Source of the DNA: Pseudomonas saudiphocaensis
Lineage (GTDB): Bacteria > Pseudomonadota > Gammaproteobacteria > Pseudomonadales > Pseudomonadaceae
NCBI RefSeq assembly: GCF_000756775.1
Contig: NZ_CCSF01000001.1
Span: 1,426,001 to 1,490,000 of the forward strand
Length of the DNA stretch: 64,000 nt
Direction of reading: 5' to 3'
Shown: in pieces, positions 15,933-24,963 of the stretch
Layout of the letters: each line of letters opens with the position of its first letter
Numbering within the stretch: the first letter of the stretch is position 1
Translations under genes and position numbers: made by a program
Notes under the pieces: model-generated
Database searches by the model: none
Told to the model about the DNA's origin: nothing
What the model saw: the letters and a program-made list of their open reading frames with translations, nothing else

Positions 15933-17852
15933 ATGCGGCTGTTTCTCTGCGAAAAACCTTCACAGGCCAAGGACATTGCCCGGGTGCTCGGCGCCAACCG
16001 ACGCGGCGACGGCTGCTGGCTCGGTGCCGGCGTGACGGTGACCTGGTGCATCGGCCACTTGTTGGAAACCGCCCCGCCGGATGCCTATGACCCACGCTAC
16101 AAACGCTGGGTGCTGAGCGATCTGCCGATCATTCCCGAGCGCTGGAAGATGCAGATCAAGCCGAAGACCGCCAGCCAGTTCAAGGCGGTAAAGCGCCTGC
16201 TTCTTGAGGCCAGCCAACTGGTGATCGCCACCGACGCCGACCGTGAGGGCGAGATGATCGCCCGCGAGCTGGTGGAACATTGCCGCTACCGCGGGCCGAT
16301 CCAGCGCCTGTGGCTGTCTGCGCTGGACGATGCCTCGATCCGCAAGGCGCTGGCGGCGCTCAAACCGGGTGCTGAAACCTTCAACCTCTATCATTCGGCG
16401 CTGGGCCGCTCACGCGCCGACTGGCTGATCGGGATGAACATGAGCCGGTTGTTCACCTTGCTCGGGCGCCAGTCCGGTTATCAGGGCGTATTGCCGGTGG
16501 GTCGTGTGCAGACGCCGACGCTGCGCCTGGTTGTAGATCGCGATCGCAGCATCGCCGACTTCGTCCCGGTGCCCTACTGGGCCATCGAAGTGCAGTTGCA
16601 GGCCGACGGCATTCCATTTACCGCACAATGGCGCGCCAATGAGGATGTCTGCGACGAGCAAGGCCGCTGCATTCAGCAACCCCATGCCCAGCAAGCGCTG
16701 GAAGCCATCAGCCAGGCGAGCCATGCCGAGGTGGTCAAGCTGCGCACCGAGCGCATGCGAGAGGCGCCACCGCTGCCCTTCGACCTGGGCACCCTGCAGG
16801 AAATCTGCTCGAAGAAGTTCGGCCTCGGCGCCCAGGAAACCCTGGATATCGCCCAGGCACTTTATGAAACCCACAAGCTGATTACTTATCCGCGCAGCGA
16901 CTGCGGTTACCTGCCACTGAGCCAGCACGGCGAAGCGCCGGCCATCATCGCCGCACTTGGCCGCAGCGACCCAAGCCTCGCGTCATTGTTCGAACAGCTG
17001 CAGCCGCAACGCCGCTCGCGGGCCTGGAACGATGCCAAGGTCAGCGCTCACCACGGGATCATTCCCACCGCTGCCGCCACTGATCTGTCACGCCTGGTGG
17101 GCAAGCAGCGTTCTGTCTACACCCTGATTCGTGCGCGCTATCTGGCGCAATTCCTTCCCAATCACGAATACGACCGCACCCAGGCGGACTTCGACTGCGC
17201 CGGGCAGGCGTTGCGGGCGGTAGGCAAGGTCATCGTCGAGTCTGGCTGGCGGCGCGCCATGCCCGAAGCGCTGGCGCCGGCCAAGGGCCGCGAGCCCACG
17301 CCTGCGCAAGCCTTGCCATCGCTGCATCAGGGCCAACGGTGTGCAGTGACAGACGTGACGCTGAAGGATCTCTGGACTCAACCGCCCAAACCCTTCACCG
17401 AGGGCGATCTGATCAAGGCGATGAAGAATGTCGCCAAGCTGGTGGACGACCCACGCCTCAAGCAGAAACTCAAGGACACCACCGGCATCGGCACCGAAGC
17501 AACGCGCGCCGGCATCCTTCAGGGCCTGCTGGATCGTGGTTACCTGACCAAACAGGGCAAGGCGCTGTCGGCCAGCCCCGCCGCCTTCAGCCTGATCGAT
17601 GCGGTACCTCGGGCGATTGCCGACCCTGGCACCACGGCAATCTGGGAACAGGCGCTGGACATGGTGCAATCCGGCGAAATGAGCCTGGAGGAGTTCGTCG
17701 CCAAGCAGTCGGCATGGATGCGCAAACAGGTGGAACGCTGTCGCGACCTGCGCCTGACCATCAGCGGCCCGCCAAACCCACCGGGCAAAGCCGCACCTTG
17801 GAAAAAGAAGAAGCGCAAGGCTGTGCCGAAGAAGGCTGTCAAACGCACTTGA
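15933..17852 (+). CDS. topB: DNA topoisomerase III (type IA)
   Basis: The 639-residue enzyme has an N-terminal TOPRIM domain (LFLCEKPSQAKDIARVLG with the catalytic Glu, and ATDADREGEMIARE with the DxDxE metal residues), the DNA-binding arch, and the active-site segment LITYPRSDCGYLP near residues 314-326, whose Tyr forms the covalent DNA link. The C-terminal tail is short and Lys-rich (KKKKRKAVPKKAVK), replacing zinc fingers. The start at 15933 aligns with the canonical MRLFLCEKP. Topo III decatenates replication and recombination intermediates, often with RecQ. A LexA box in its promoter suggests SOS control here. Confidence 0.95.
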   Translation: MRLFLCEKPSQAKDIARVLGANRRGDGCWLGAGVTVTWCIGHLLETAPPDAYDPRYKRWVLSDLPIIPERWKMQIKPKTASQFKAVKRLLLEASQLVIATDADREGEMIARELVEHCRYRGPIQRLWLSALDDASIRKALAALKPGAETFNLYHSALGRSRADWLIGMNMSRLFTLLGRQSGYQGVLPVGRVQTPTLRLVVDRDRSIADFVPVPYWAIEVQLQADGIPFTAQWRANEDVCDEQGRCIQQPHAQQALEAISQASHAEVVKLRTERMREAPPLPFDLGTLQEICSKKFGLGAQETLDIAQALYETHKLITYPRSDCGYLPLSQHGEAPAIIAALGRSDPSLASLFEQLQPQRRSRAWNDAKVSAHHGIIPTAAATDLSRLVGKQRSVYTLIRARYLAQFLPNHEYDRTQADFDCAGQALRAVGKVIVESGWRRAMPEALAPAKGREPTPAQALPSLHQGQRCAVTDVTLKDLWTQPPKPFTEGDLIKAMKNVAKLVDDPRLKQKLKDTTGIGTEATRAGILQGLLDRGYLTKQGKALSASPAAFSLIDAVPRAIADPGTTAIWEQALDMVQSGEMSLEEFVAKQSAWMRKQVERCRDLRLTISGPPNPPGKAAPWKKKKRKAVPKKAVKRT

Positions 17853-18190
17853 AACGGGGGCATTGTCGTTGGGGCGTCGCCTACCGCCAATTCGCAGTAG
17901 ACGACGGAAACGCCTGCGGTGGTTCCATCCTACAAAACTGCATTCGGCGCGGGGGCGCGCCTTGTATGGTTTTCCTGCAGGTCCAAACTGGACTTGTCAG
18001 GGTGGAGGGGGCAAGCGCGCCTTCCGGCCTTTCGGCACGGACTGTGGGAGATTTAGCCCCCGCCCTTCTCATCAAAACGCCGATAGAGAATCCATCGGCG
18101 GAGCCTTGCCGCTCATGACCGACGAAATGTTGCAAGCCAGCGTTCGATGAGCCCTGACAAGTAAAATCACCTTAGCTTGGAGGGTAAAGC
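17853..18190. other. Interval between topB and the IS110 transposase: candidate left end with bridge RNA
   Basis: No protein gene is seen. Two structures stand out: an 11-bp inverted repeat, ACTTGTCAGGG (17992-18002) with CCCTGACAAGT (18152-18162), and inside it a 7-bp hairpin CGCCGAT/ATCGGCG. In IS110-group elements the non-coding region upstream of the transposase encodes the bridge RNA, so the 18044-18190 part is the likely place (inference). Confidence 0.45.
18078..18100 (+). ncRNA. Candidate bridge-RNA stem-loop
   Basis: CGCCGAT (18078-18084) pairs perfectly with ATCGGCG (18094-18100) across a 9-nt loop in the non-coding segment upstream of the transposase, where IS110-group bridge RNAs are made. 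The RNA's ends and its target and donor loops cannot be defined without sequence comparison. Confidence 0.35.
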
Positions 18191-19153
18191 ATGGCAAAGC
18201 CCATTACGCCAGTCATGGTGGGTGTCGATGTCAGCAAGGCCGAGCTGGTCATTGCCCGCAGTGATTCGAAGGATCTTAAGAGGATTGCCAACACAGCCCA
18301 AGCCATCGGCGGCTGGCTGAAGACGCTTGCGGGCCGAACCAAAATCGCACTCGAGGCTACTGGTACCTATCACCGCACCTTGGCAACGCTGGCGCATCAG
18401 GCGGGCGTTGAGCTTTATTTGCTCGATGGTTATCGACTCAACCGGTATCGCGATGGCGTTGGCAGTCGCGCCAAGACCGACCCGGCTGATGCTCGGTTGA
18501 TTCTGCGCTACCTGAGCAAGGAACTGAGCGACCTCAAACCCTGGGTGCCGCCTCACGATGCGTTTTACCGCATCCAGAGCCTGCTGCGACGCCGGGCTTC
18601 GCTTGTGCATACCCGCATCGCCCTGACCCAGAGCCTGGACGATATGCCCGACCTCAAGAGCGCATCCAAACGCCTGAGCAACAACATCAAGGACATCGAA
18701 AGATTGATCGAACGCCGCCTCAAAGAGGCCATGGCTGAGGTGGGCTGGCAGTCGGATGCCCAGCGCTGTAAGGCTATAGAGGGCATCGGCGATCTCACCT
18801 CGGTAGCGCTGGCCAATACTTTCCACCGAGGCGAATTCAAGAACAGCGATGCCTTCGTTGCCTACCTGGGCATGGACGTCAGAGTTCGGGACTCAGGCAA
18901 GCAGGTGGGTCGCCGTAAACTGACCAAGAAAGGTGATCCGGAGCTGCGACGCCTTTTGTATAACGCGGCCATGTCTGCCCGCCGGACAAAAGCCTGGTCC
19001 GGCCTATATGAAACCTATCTTAGCCAGGGACTGAAGACGACTCAGGCTCTAGTAAAGCTCGGCCGAAAGCTGGCCCGTATCGCCTTCGCCTTGATGAAAA
19101 ACCAATCAATGTATCGACCAAAAATGCCGGTTAAGTGTTGCGCTGCACCATAG
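18191..19153 (+). CDS. IS110-family transposase/recombinase
   Basis: The 320-residue protein is full length for the family. The N-terminal DEDD RuvC-like domain shows Asp in VGVDVSKAEL, Glu in IALEATGTYH, and Asp residues in KTDPADARLI (about residues 11-105). A coiled middle leads to the C-terminal transposase_20 domain, GIGDLTSVALA then AYLGMDVRVRDSGK, whose DSG serine is the probable nucleophile, ending in a helical tail. GGAGG precedes the ATG. The enzyme recombines DNA guided by a bridge RNA from its own non-coding end (known for the family). The element appears intact, and neighbouring topB and metE are uninterrupted. Confidence 0.93.
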   Translation: MAKPITPVMVGVDVSKAELVIARSDSKDLKRIANTAQAIGGWLKTLAGRTKIALEATGTYHRTLATLAHQAGVELYLLDGYRLNRYRDGVGSRAKTDPADARLILRYLSKELSDLKPWVPPHDAFYRIQSLLRRRASLVHTRIALTQSLDDMPDLKSASKRLSNNIKDIERLIERRLKEAMAEVGWQSDAQRCKAIEGIGDLTSVALANTFHRGEFKNSDAFVAYLGMDVRVRDSGKQVGRRKLTKKGDPELRRLLYNAAMSARRTKAWSGLYETYLSQGLKTTQALVKLGRKLARIAFALMKNQSMYRPKMPVKCCAAP

Positions 19154-19270
19154 AATCTCCCACGGTGATGCGTTGAACTCTGCTCTGTGGGAATGCCGCC
19201 CTCGGCACGAAGCTGGGCTTTGCGGCTAAATCCTCCCCCAGAAGCAGAGTGCCCCGCCGCACGTCAGAGC

Positions 19271-19302
19271 CGTAGGGTGGACAACGCGAAGCTTGTCCAC
19301 CA
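19271..19302 (+). repeat. GTAGGGTGGA...TCCACC palindromic repeat, copy 1
   Basis: CGTAGGGTGG starts the unit; GGTGGACAA (19276-19284) pairs with TTGTCCACC (19293-19301). This is a short dispersed palindrome type found in many proteobacterial genomes. Related copies lie at 19333-19363 (opposite orientation) and 30094-30125. Confidence 0.6.
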
Positions 19303-19332
19303 GCGAGCAGGCGTGTGGGCCGACTCAAGATC

Positions 19333-19363
19333 GGTGGATGAAAAAAGCGTCATCCACCCTACG
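19333..19363 (-). repeat. GTAGGGTGGA...TCCACC palindromic repeat, copy 2, supplying the metE stop codon
   Basis: On the minus strand CGTAGGGTGGATGACGC...TCATCCACC has arms GGTGGATGA and TCATCCACC. The TAG inside its leading CGTAGGG (19361-19359) is the metE stop. The hairpin may also act as terminator or mRNA-stabilising end for metE. Confidence 0.6.
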
Positions 19364-21638
19364 CGCGCAACTGCCTCGCCGCCGCCACCATATTCACCAG
19401 CGCCGCCTCGGTTTCGGCCCAGCCGCGCGTTTTCAACCCACAGTCCGGGTTGACCCATAGCCGCTCGGCCGGAATGCGCTCACACGCCTGCTCCAGCAAC
19501 CGCACCATCTCGGCAGTATCCGGCACACGCGGCGAGTGGATGTCGTAGACGCCCGGCCCGATATCGTTGGGGTACTCGAAGGCGCGGAAGGCTTCCAGCA
19601 GCTCCATCTGCGAGCGCGAGGTTTCGATGGTAATGACATCGGCGTCCATAGCTGCAATCGACTCGATCACGTCATTAAACTCGCTGTAGCACATGTGGGT
19701 ATGGATCTGTGTTTCATCACGCACGCCACTGGCACACAGGCGGAAGGCTTCCACGGCCCAGTCCAGATAGCCTTGCCACTGTGCTCGGCGCAACGGCAGG
19801 CCCTCGCGGAACGCCGCCTCGTCGATTTGAATGATGCGGATACCGGCCGCCTCCAGGTCGCAAACTTCATCGCGAATCGCCAGGGCCAGCTGGCGCGCCT
19901 GCTGCTCACGGCTGATGTCGTCCCGGGAGAACGACCACATCAGCATGGTCACCGGGCCGGTCAGCATGCCTTTCATAACCTTTTGAGTTTGTTGCTGGGC
20001 GTAGCGAATCCACTCCACTGTCATCGGCGCCGGCCGGCTCAGATCGCCGTAGATAACTGCCGGTTTGACGCAGCGCGAACCATAGCTTTGCACCCAGCCG
20101 AAGCGGGTGAAGGCGTAGCCATCCAGCTGCTCGGCGAAATATTCAACCATGTCGTTGCGCTCGGCTTCGCCGTGCACCAACACGTCCAGGCCCAGCTGCT
20201 CCTGCACCGCGACGGCGTGGCGGATTTCGGCCTGCATGGCCTCGGTATAGTCGGCCAGCCCAAGCCTGCCTTGCTTGAAAGCCTGACGCGCAAGACGAAT
20301 CGCCGGCGTCTGCGGAAACGAGCCGATGGTGGTGGTAGGAAAGGCCGGCAGCTTCAGTAGCGCACGCTGTTTTCCGATGCGCTCGGCAAACCCTGACTGG
20401 CGTTGAGCATGCCGTGGTTTGATCGCCGCCAGGCGCGCCTGCACCTCAGGCTTGTGGATGCGCGGCGACCGTGCGCGACTGGCCTGCACCTCGCGGCTTA
20501 GCTGCATTGCAGCCCGCACTTCAGCATCCTCAGGTACGTTCACTGCGCGAGCGAGAATTGCCACCTCGGTGCATTTCTGTACGGCGAAGGCCAGCCAACT
20601 TTTGAGCTCCGCATCCAGCTGATCTTCCCGCGCCAGATCTACCGGCGTATGCAACAGCGAGCACGACGGAGCGAGCCACAGACGGTCACCCAGACGCTCT
20701 GCGGCGTGGCGCACCACCTCCAGCGCCTTTTCCAGATCGCAGCGCCAGACGTTCCGCCCGTTGACCAGCCCAAGGGAGAGGATCTTGTAGGCCGGCAGCC
20801 AGTCGAGGATCAACGGATACTGCTCCGGCGCGCGCACCAGGTCGATATGCAGGCCATCCACTGGCAACGAAGCGGCCAACGCCAGGTTGTCTTCCAGACC
20901 ACCGAAATAGGTTGCTACCAGCTTTTTCAACGGCGCCCGCTGCAGTTGGTTGTAGGCACGCTCGAAAGCGCTCTTCCAGTCCTGCGGCAAATCCAGCACC
21001 AGAATCGGCTCGTCGATCTGCACCCACTCGACGCCCAGCGTGGCCAGCCTGTCGAGCACTTCGCCGTACACCGGCAGCAGTCTTTCAAGCAGCTCCAGCT
21101 TGTCGAAATCCGCCCCCCTGCTCTTGCCCAGCCAGAGATAGGTTAGCGGGCCGATCAGCACCGGCTTGACCGAGTGCCCCAGCGTCAGAGCCTCTTCGGC
21201 TTCCTCGAACAGCTGCGGCCAGGACAGACTGAACTGTTGATCGAGCGTGAATTCAGGGACCAGGTAGTGATAGTTGGTATCAAACCATTTGGTCATTTCC
21301 TGCGCCTGCCCTGCCCCGCAGCAACTGCTGGTCACACCCCGCGCCATGGCAAACAGGGTATCCAGCGTCGGCTTGCCGCCGGCGGGACAAAAGCGCTCCG
21401 GCACTACGCCGAACATCAGCGAATGGGTCAGAACCTGGTCATACCAGGCGAAATCTCCCACAGGCAGCAACTCGATACCGGCATCTGCCTGCAGCTGCCA
21501 GTGGGCGGCACGCAGCTCGCGGCCCACCTCGCGCAACTCGGTTTCTTCCAGGTCGCCTTTCCAGTACGCCTCTAGGGCTTTCTTCAGTTCGCGATCCGCA
21601 CCGATGCGGGGAAAGCCCAGTGAGTGAGCAACAGCCAT
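19359..21638 (-). CDS. metE: Cobalamin-independent methionine synthase
   Basis: The 759-residue enzyme matches MetE in length and layout. It transfers methyl from 5-methyltetrahydropteroyl-triglutamate to homocysteine. The N-terminal barrel starts [21 protein letters not shown]; the C-terminal catalytic barrel holds the zinc ligands in HTHMCYSEF and in [11 protein letters not shown], and the folate/homocysteine region [18 protein letters not shown] stands upstream of the ATG. A candidate MetR box lies about 56-68 nt before the start. metR itself is on the other strand beyond exoD. The stop codon lies within a dispersed repeat. Confidence 0.97.
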   Translation of the reverse strand: MAVAHSLGFPRIGADRELKKALEAYWKGDLEETELREVGRELRAAHWQLQADAGIELLPVGDFAWYDQVLTHSLMFGVVPERFCPAGGKPTLDTLFAMARGVTSSCCGAGQAQEMTKWFDTNYHYLVPEFTLDQQFSLSWPQLFEEAEEALTLGHSVKPVLIGPLTYLWLGKSRGADFDKLELLERLLPVYGEVLDRLATLGVEWVQIDEPILVLDLPQDWKSAFERAYNQLQRAPLKKLVATYFGGLEDNLALAASLPVDGLHIDLVRAPEQYPLILDWLPAYKILSLGLVNGRNVWRCDLEKALEVVRHAAERLGDRLWLAPSCSLLHTPVDLAREDQLDAELKSWLAFAVQKCTEVAILARAVNVPEDAEVRAAMQLSREVQASRARSPRIHKPEVQARLAAIKPRHAQRQSGFAERIGKQRALLKLPAFPTTTIGSFPQTPAIRLARQAFKQGRLGLADYTEAMQAEIRHAVAVQEQLGLDVLVHGEAERNDMVEYFAEQLDGYAFTRFGWVQSYGSRCVKPAVIYGDLSRPAPMTVEWIRYAQQQTQKVMKGMLTGPVTMLMWSFSRDDISREQQARQLALAIRDEVCDLEAAGIRIIQIDEAAFREGLPLRRAQWQGYLDWAVEAFRLCASGVRDETQIHTHMCYSEFNDVIESIAAMDADVITIETSRSQMELLEAFRAFEYPNDIGPGVYDIHSPRVPDTAEMVRLLEQACERIPAERLWVNPDCGLKTRGWAETEAALVNMVAAARQLRA

Positions 21639-21693
21639 AACGATTCTCCGTCCATCTCATTTCGATGGCGGGAGTTTGGGCATCCAGACGAAA

Positions 21694-21706
21694 TGAAACA
21701 AACTCA
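21694..21706 (-). promoter_or_regulatory. Candidate MetR box upstream of metE
   Basis: On the minus strand the sequence TGAG-TTTGT-TTCA differs from the MetR consensus TGAA-N5-TTCA at one position and lies in the metE promoter interval. MetR with homocysteine activates metE in enterobacteria; the same is inferred here. Confidence 0.45.
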
Positions 21707-21965
21707 TCATTTTTGTTCTGATCGATAGAAATATTCATTCTGTGACATTTGGGCGTCTACGCTTTCCAAGCATCCATGCCTGAGTTATCCGTTACCGCAC
21801 TTGATCCTGAAGCCACATTCGGCATGGTTGTGCAGAGCCACGGACGCAATGAGGCCCCGGCGCGAAGCTTTTTTGAATCAGATTCCGGCTCGCGGAAGTG
21901 CGCCACCAAACACCGAAGCAGGCCAAAGCCTTTCCCAATCAGACAACCCAAGCCATGAACCAAAT

Positions 21966-22556
21966 ATGAATCGGCCACAAGAACCAAAAGACCTGGGGTC
22001 ATTGCTGGACCTGCTGGAGCAAGCCGGCACAGAGGACGAGCCCGTCAGCATTGACTGCATGCTGCAGGCGACCGGCCATCGCAGCTTCGGTGCACTGTTG
22101 CTGGTGCCAGGCCTGTTGGTGTTCTCGCCGCTATCGGGCATTCCCGGCCTGCCCAGCATTTTTGCCGTGATGATCACGTTGATTGCGGTGCAGCTGCTGG
22201 TCGGCCGACGCCATATCTGGCTGCCGGATTGGCTGCTGAAACGTACGGCGTCGCGCAGCAAGTACGATCGCGCCATGGCTTTTCTCAAGCGCCCTTCAAA
22301 ATATATCGATCGCCTGCTGCGACAGCGCCTGACCTTTCTCACCGAAGGTATTGCCGTACGCTTCAACGCGGTGCTGTGCCTGCTGATCGCTGCCACCATG
22401 CCGCCACTGGAGCTGATTCCCTTTGGTAATACCACGGCGGGTGTGGCGTTGAGCATCCTCGGACTGGGGATGATGGCGCGCGACGGCGTGCTGGTCCTGA
22501 TCGCCTTCGGTTTTTTCATCTGCCTGGCCTATTTCGTCAGCCGGCTGTGGCTGTAG
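21966..22556 (+). CDS. ExoD family (exopolysaccharide synthesis protein) membrane protein
   Basis: The 196-residue protein belongs to the ExoD family: an N-terminal segment GSLLDLLEQAG, then VSIDCMLQATGHRSFGALLLVPGLLVFSPLSGIPGLPS near residues 30-60, and further hydrophobic segments near 60-80, 125-145 and 165-195. ExoD was named from Sinorhizobium mutants altered in exopolysaccharide and alkali sensitivity; the molecular function is unknown. The start at 21966 is chosen because the upstream part of the frame is uncharacteristic; its ribosome site is weak. It sits between metE (divergent) and metR (same strand, 152 nt downstream), separating the usually adjacent metE/metR pair. Confidence 0.8.
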   Translation: MNRPQEPKDLGSLLDLLEQAGTEDEPVSIDCMLQATGHRSFGALLLVPGLLVFSPLSGIPGLPSIFAVMITLIAVQLLVGRRHIWLPDWLLKRTASRSKYDRAMAFLKRPSKYIDRLLRQRLTFLTEGIAVRFNAVLCLLIAATMPPLELIPFGNTTAGVALSILGLGMMARDGVLVLIAFGFFICLAYFVSRLWL

Positions 22557-22708
22557 AGCTCCTCAGAAAACCAGCTGTTTCGCCGTTGCACGAAGGCCTG
22601 CGACGGCTCGACTCCATGAGCAGATTGAGAGAAACTCCAGACTTTCGATGAACAGCACTCAAGTAGATATTGTTCGTCCCGCCAATTCGCAACGCAGGAA
22701 GCCCCGGC

Positions 22709-23635
22709 ATGCTGGAAATTCGTCATCTGAAGACCCTTCACGCCCTGCGCGAAACGGATAGCCTGGTGGAAGCCGCCGAGCGCCTACACCTAACTCAATC
22801 AGCGCTTTCACATCAGTTCAAGGAGCTTGAAGAGCGCCTGGGCCTGCAGCTCTTTATCCGCAAAACTCGCCCGGTGCGTTTCACCAGCGCCGGTCTGCGG
22901 CTGTTGCAGCTTGCTGACAGCCTACTGCCGCAATTGCGCAGCGCCGAGCGCGACCTCGCACGACTGGCCGGAGGAACCGCGGGCCGTCTGCATATGGCCA
23001 TTGAATGCCACAGCTGCTTCCAATGGCTGATGCCCACCATCGACCAGTTTCGCGATGCCTGGCCGGAAGTGGAGCTGGACCTGGCCTCGGGTTTCTCCTT
23101 CGCGCCACTGCCGGCGCTGGCACGGGGTGATCTGGATCTGGTGGTGACTTCCGACCCGGTCGAGCTGCCGGGCATTACCTATGTCCCGCTGTTCACCTAC
23201 GAGGCGCTGCTGTCAGTTGCCAACCAACATCCGCTGGCCAGCCGGTCTTACGTGCGCCCCGAGGATCTGGCCAGCGAAACCCTGATCACTTATCCGGTTG
23301 AGCGCGACCGACTGGATATCTTCACGCGCTTCCTGGAGCCCGCAGATATCGAGCCGGCGCAGGTACGCACTTCGGAACTGACGGTCATGATGATGCAGCT
23401 GGTGGCGTCGGGTCGTGGTGTCTGCTGCGTCCCCAACTGGGCGCTGCACGAGTACAGCACTCGCGGTTATGTCACTGCCCGGCGCCTGGGTGAAAAGGGT
23501 CTGTTTGCCACGCTGTTCGCCGGTATCCGCGCCGATATGCTGGATTCACCCTTTATGCGCGACTTCCTGCTAACGGCCAAGGACACCTCCTTCGCCACCC
23601 TGGAAGGCGTCAGCGCAGCGCCGAAGAGCAGATAA
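22709..23635 (+). CDS. metR: LysR-type activator of methionine genes, MetR
   Basis: The 308-residue LysR protein aligns closely with enterobacterial MetR: MLEIRHLKTLHALRETDSL at the start, the helix-turn-helix LHLTQSALSHQFKELEERLG, then AIECHSCFQWLMPT and LASETLITYPVERDRLD, which are MetR hallmarks. AGGAAG lies 8 nt before the ATG at 22709. It controls metE and other methionine genes with homocysteine as coinducer (known for the family). It ends 1 nt before the convergent acyltransferase gene stop at 23637. Confidence 0.93.
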   Translation: MLEIRHLKTLHALRETDSLVEAAERLHLTQSALSHQFKELEERLGLQLFIRKTRPVRFTSAGLRLLQLADSLLPQLRSAERDLARLAGGTAGRLHMAIECHSCFQWLMPTIDQFRDAWPEVELDLASGFSFAPLPALARGDLDLVVTSDPVELPGITYVPLFTYEALLSVANQHPLASRSYVRPEDLASETLITYPVERDRLDIFTRFLEPADIEPAQVRTSELTVMMMQLVASGRGVCCVPNWALHEYSTRGYVTARRLGEKGLFATLFAGIRADMLDSPFMRDFLLTAKDTSFATLEGVSAAPKSR

Positions 23636-23636
23636 T

Positions 23637-24764
23637 CTAGGAGTCTTGGCGATACGGCAGCGCATCCCGCGCGGCCTCGATGTAACGCAGCACACCCTGA
23701 TGCTCCTGCTGGAGGAAATCGCCCACCGCCGCGCGTAGCCCAGGGTGCACAAGGTAATGCCAGGAACGGGTGATCACCGGCTCGAAACCACGGATGAGCT
23801 TATGCTCACCCTGCGCGCCGGCATCGAAACGAGACAGACCTGCAGCAATCGCCTGGTCGATACCTTGATAGAAGCAGGTCTCGAAATGCAGCCGGTCGAA
23901 TTCGGCCAGGCATCCCCAATAGCGTCCGTAAAGCCCTTGCGCGTCGATCAGGCTGAAGGCCATGGCCACCGGGCGACCGCCCTGCTTGGCCAACACCACG
24001 CGAATCGCTTCGGGCATACGCTCGGCCAGCAGACTGAAGAAACTACGCGTCAGATAGGGCGCGCGCTCACGCACGTGATAGGTATTGGCATAGCAGGCGT
24101 AAACGAAATCCCACTCCGCCTCATCGAGCTGATGCCCCTCGCGCCAGTCGAACTCGATGCCCTGGGCAACCACCTGCTCGCGTTCCTTGCGCACCTGCTT
24201 GCGCTTGCGCGAAGTGAAGCCGTCAAGAAAATCCTGGAAATCGCGGTAACCACGGTTGTGCCAGTGGAACTGACAACCGATGCGCTCCAGCCAGCCATCC
24301 CGGCCGCGCAACAAGGCATCGGCGTCCGGCTCGGTGAAGTTGAGGTGCAACCCCGACTGGCCCCGTTCAGCCAAATCGGCCGTAAGCAGATCAAGCAACT
24401 CCATGGCCGACTCGCGGTTGCCCAGCAGCCGAGCGCCCGTTACCGGCGAGAATGGCACTGCGCAAAGCAGCTTGGGGTAATAGAGGATGCCTGCACGATG
24501 GCAGACATCGGCCCAAGCCCAGTCGAAAACATATTCGCCATAGGAATGGCTCTTGCGATACAGCGGCAGCGCCGCCTGCGGGGTACCGGAGGCATCGACC
24601 AGAACCTGGTGCTGCGGTTGCCAGCCCGTAGAGCCGCCGACGCTTCCGCTGTCTTCAAGGCTGGAAAGGAAAGCATGGCGCAGAAACGGCTGCGGAACGG
24701 GCAGCAAGGCGTCCCACTGGTGCGGGGCGATCTCGGCTAGATGGGGAACTGTCTGGATAGGCAT
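23637..24764 (-). CDS. FemAB-like/GNAT-fold protein (DUF482, PF04339)
   Basis: This 375-residue protein matches the DUF482 family of GNAT-fold putative acyltransferases. Landmarks are PFLRHAFLSSLEDSGSV near residues 26-42, YVFDWAWADVCHRAG near 78-92, YYPKLLCAVPFSPVTGARLL, LHLNFTEPDA, and the C-terminal YWGCLAEFDRLHFETCFYQGIDQAI and GAQGEHKLIRGFEP. Relatives are annotated as peptidoglycan-related or N-acetyltransferase-like without proven substrates. It is a single gene, convergent with metR and followed upstream by REP-like repeats. Confidence 0.85.
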   Translation of the reverse strand: MPIQTVPHLAEIAPHQWDALLPVPQPFLRHAFLSSLEDSGSVGGSTGWQPQHQVLVDASGTPQAALPLYRKSHSYGEYVFDWAWADVCHRAGILYYPKLLCAVPFSPVTGARLLGNRESAMELLDLLTADLAERGQSGLHLNFTEPDADALLRGRDGWLERIGCQFHWHNRGYRDFQDFLDGFTSRKRKQVRKEREQVVAQGIEFDWREGHQLDEAEWDFVYACYANTYHVRERAPYLTRSFFSLLAERMPEAIRVVLAKQGGRPVAMAFSLIDAQGLYGRYWGCLAEFDRLHFETCFYQGIDQAIAAGLSRFDAGAQGEHKLIRGFEPVITRSWHYLVHPGLRAAVGDFLQQEHQGVLRYIEAARDALPYRQDS

Positions 24765-24823
24765 GACGAGCAGTCTGGCTCGTCACGCGACGTAATAAAA
24801 GGCCGTCTCACCAGCGCCCCGCC

Positions 24824-24960
24824 CTGTAGGAACGGGCCATGCCCGTGAAGGGGCTCCGCGCAGAGGCGTTAGCCTTGTTCGCAGGCAGGACCTGGTCCTA
24901 TAAAACGGCGCTGGTCAACGCACGCCCGCGAAGGATTCGCGCAGAGGCGTGGGCTTTAGG
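24824..24960. repeat. REP-like repeats, two degenerate copies
   Basis: The first copy, starting CTGTAGGAACGGGC, has ACGGGC-cat-GCCCGT at 24832-24846. The second, near 24925-24958, repeats GCCCGCGAAGG and CGCGCAGAGGCGT. Both fit the pseudomonad REP type found between convergent or tandem genes. Confidence 0.6.
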
Positions 24961-24963
24961 CTC

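Larger units (their letters stand above)
18044..19163 (+). mobile_element. IS110-family insertion sequence (approximate limits)
   Basis: The limits are set by a perfect 10-bp inverted pair, GTGGGAGATT at 18044-18053 and AATCTCCCAC at 19154-19163, bracketing the transposase and its upstream non-coding region. IS110 members usually lack terminal repeats, so these could instead be pieces of a palindromic target. A further CTGTGGGA occurs as a direct repeat at 18042-18049 and 19185-19192. Exact ends need an empty-site comparison. Confidence 0.6.
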
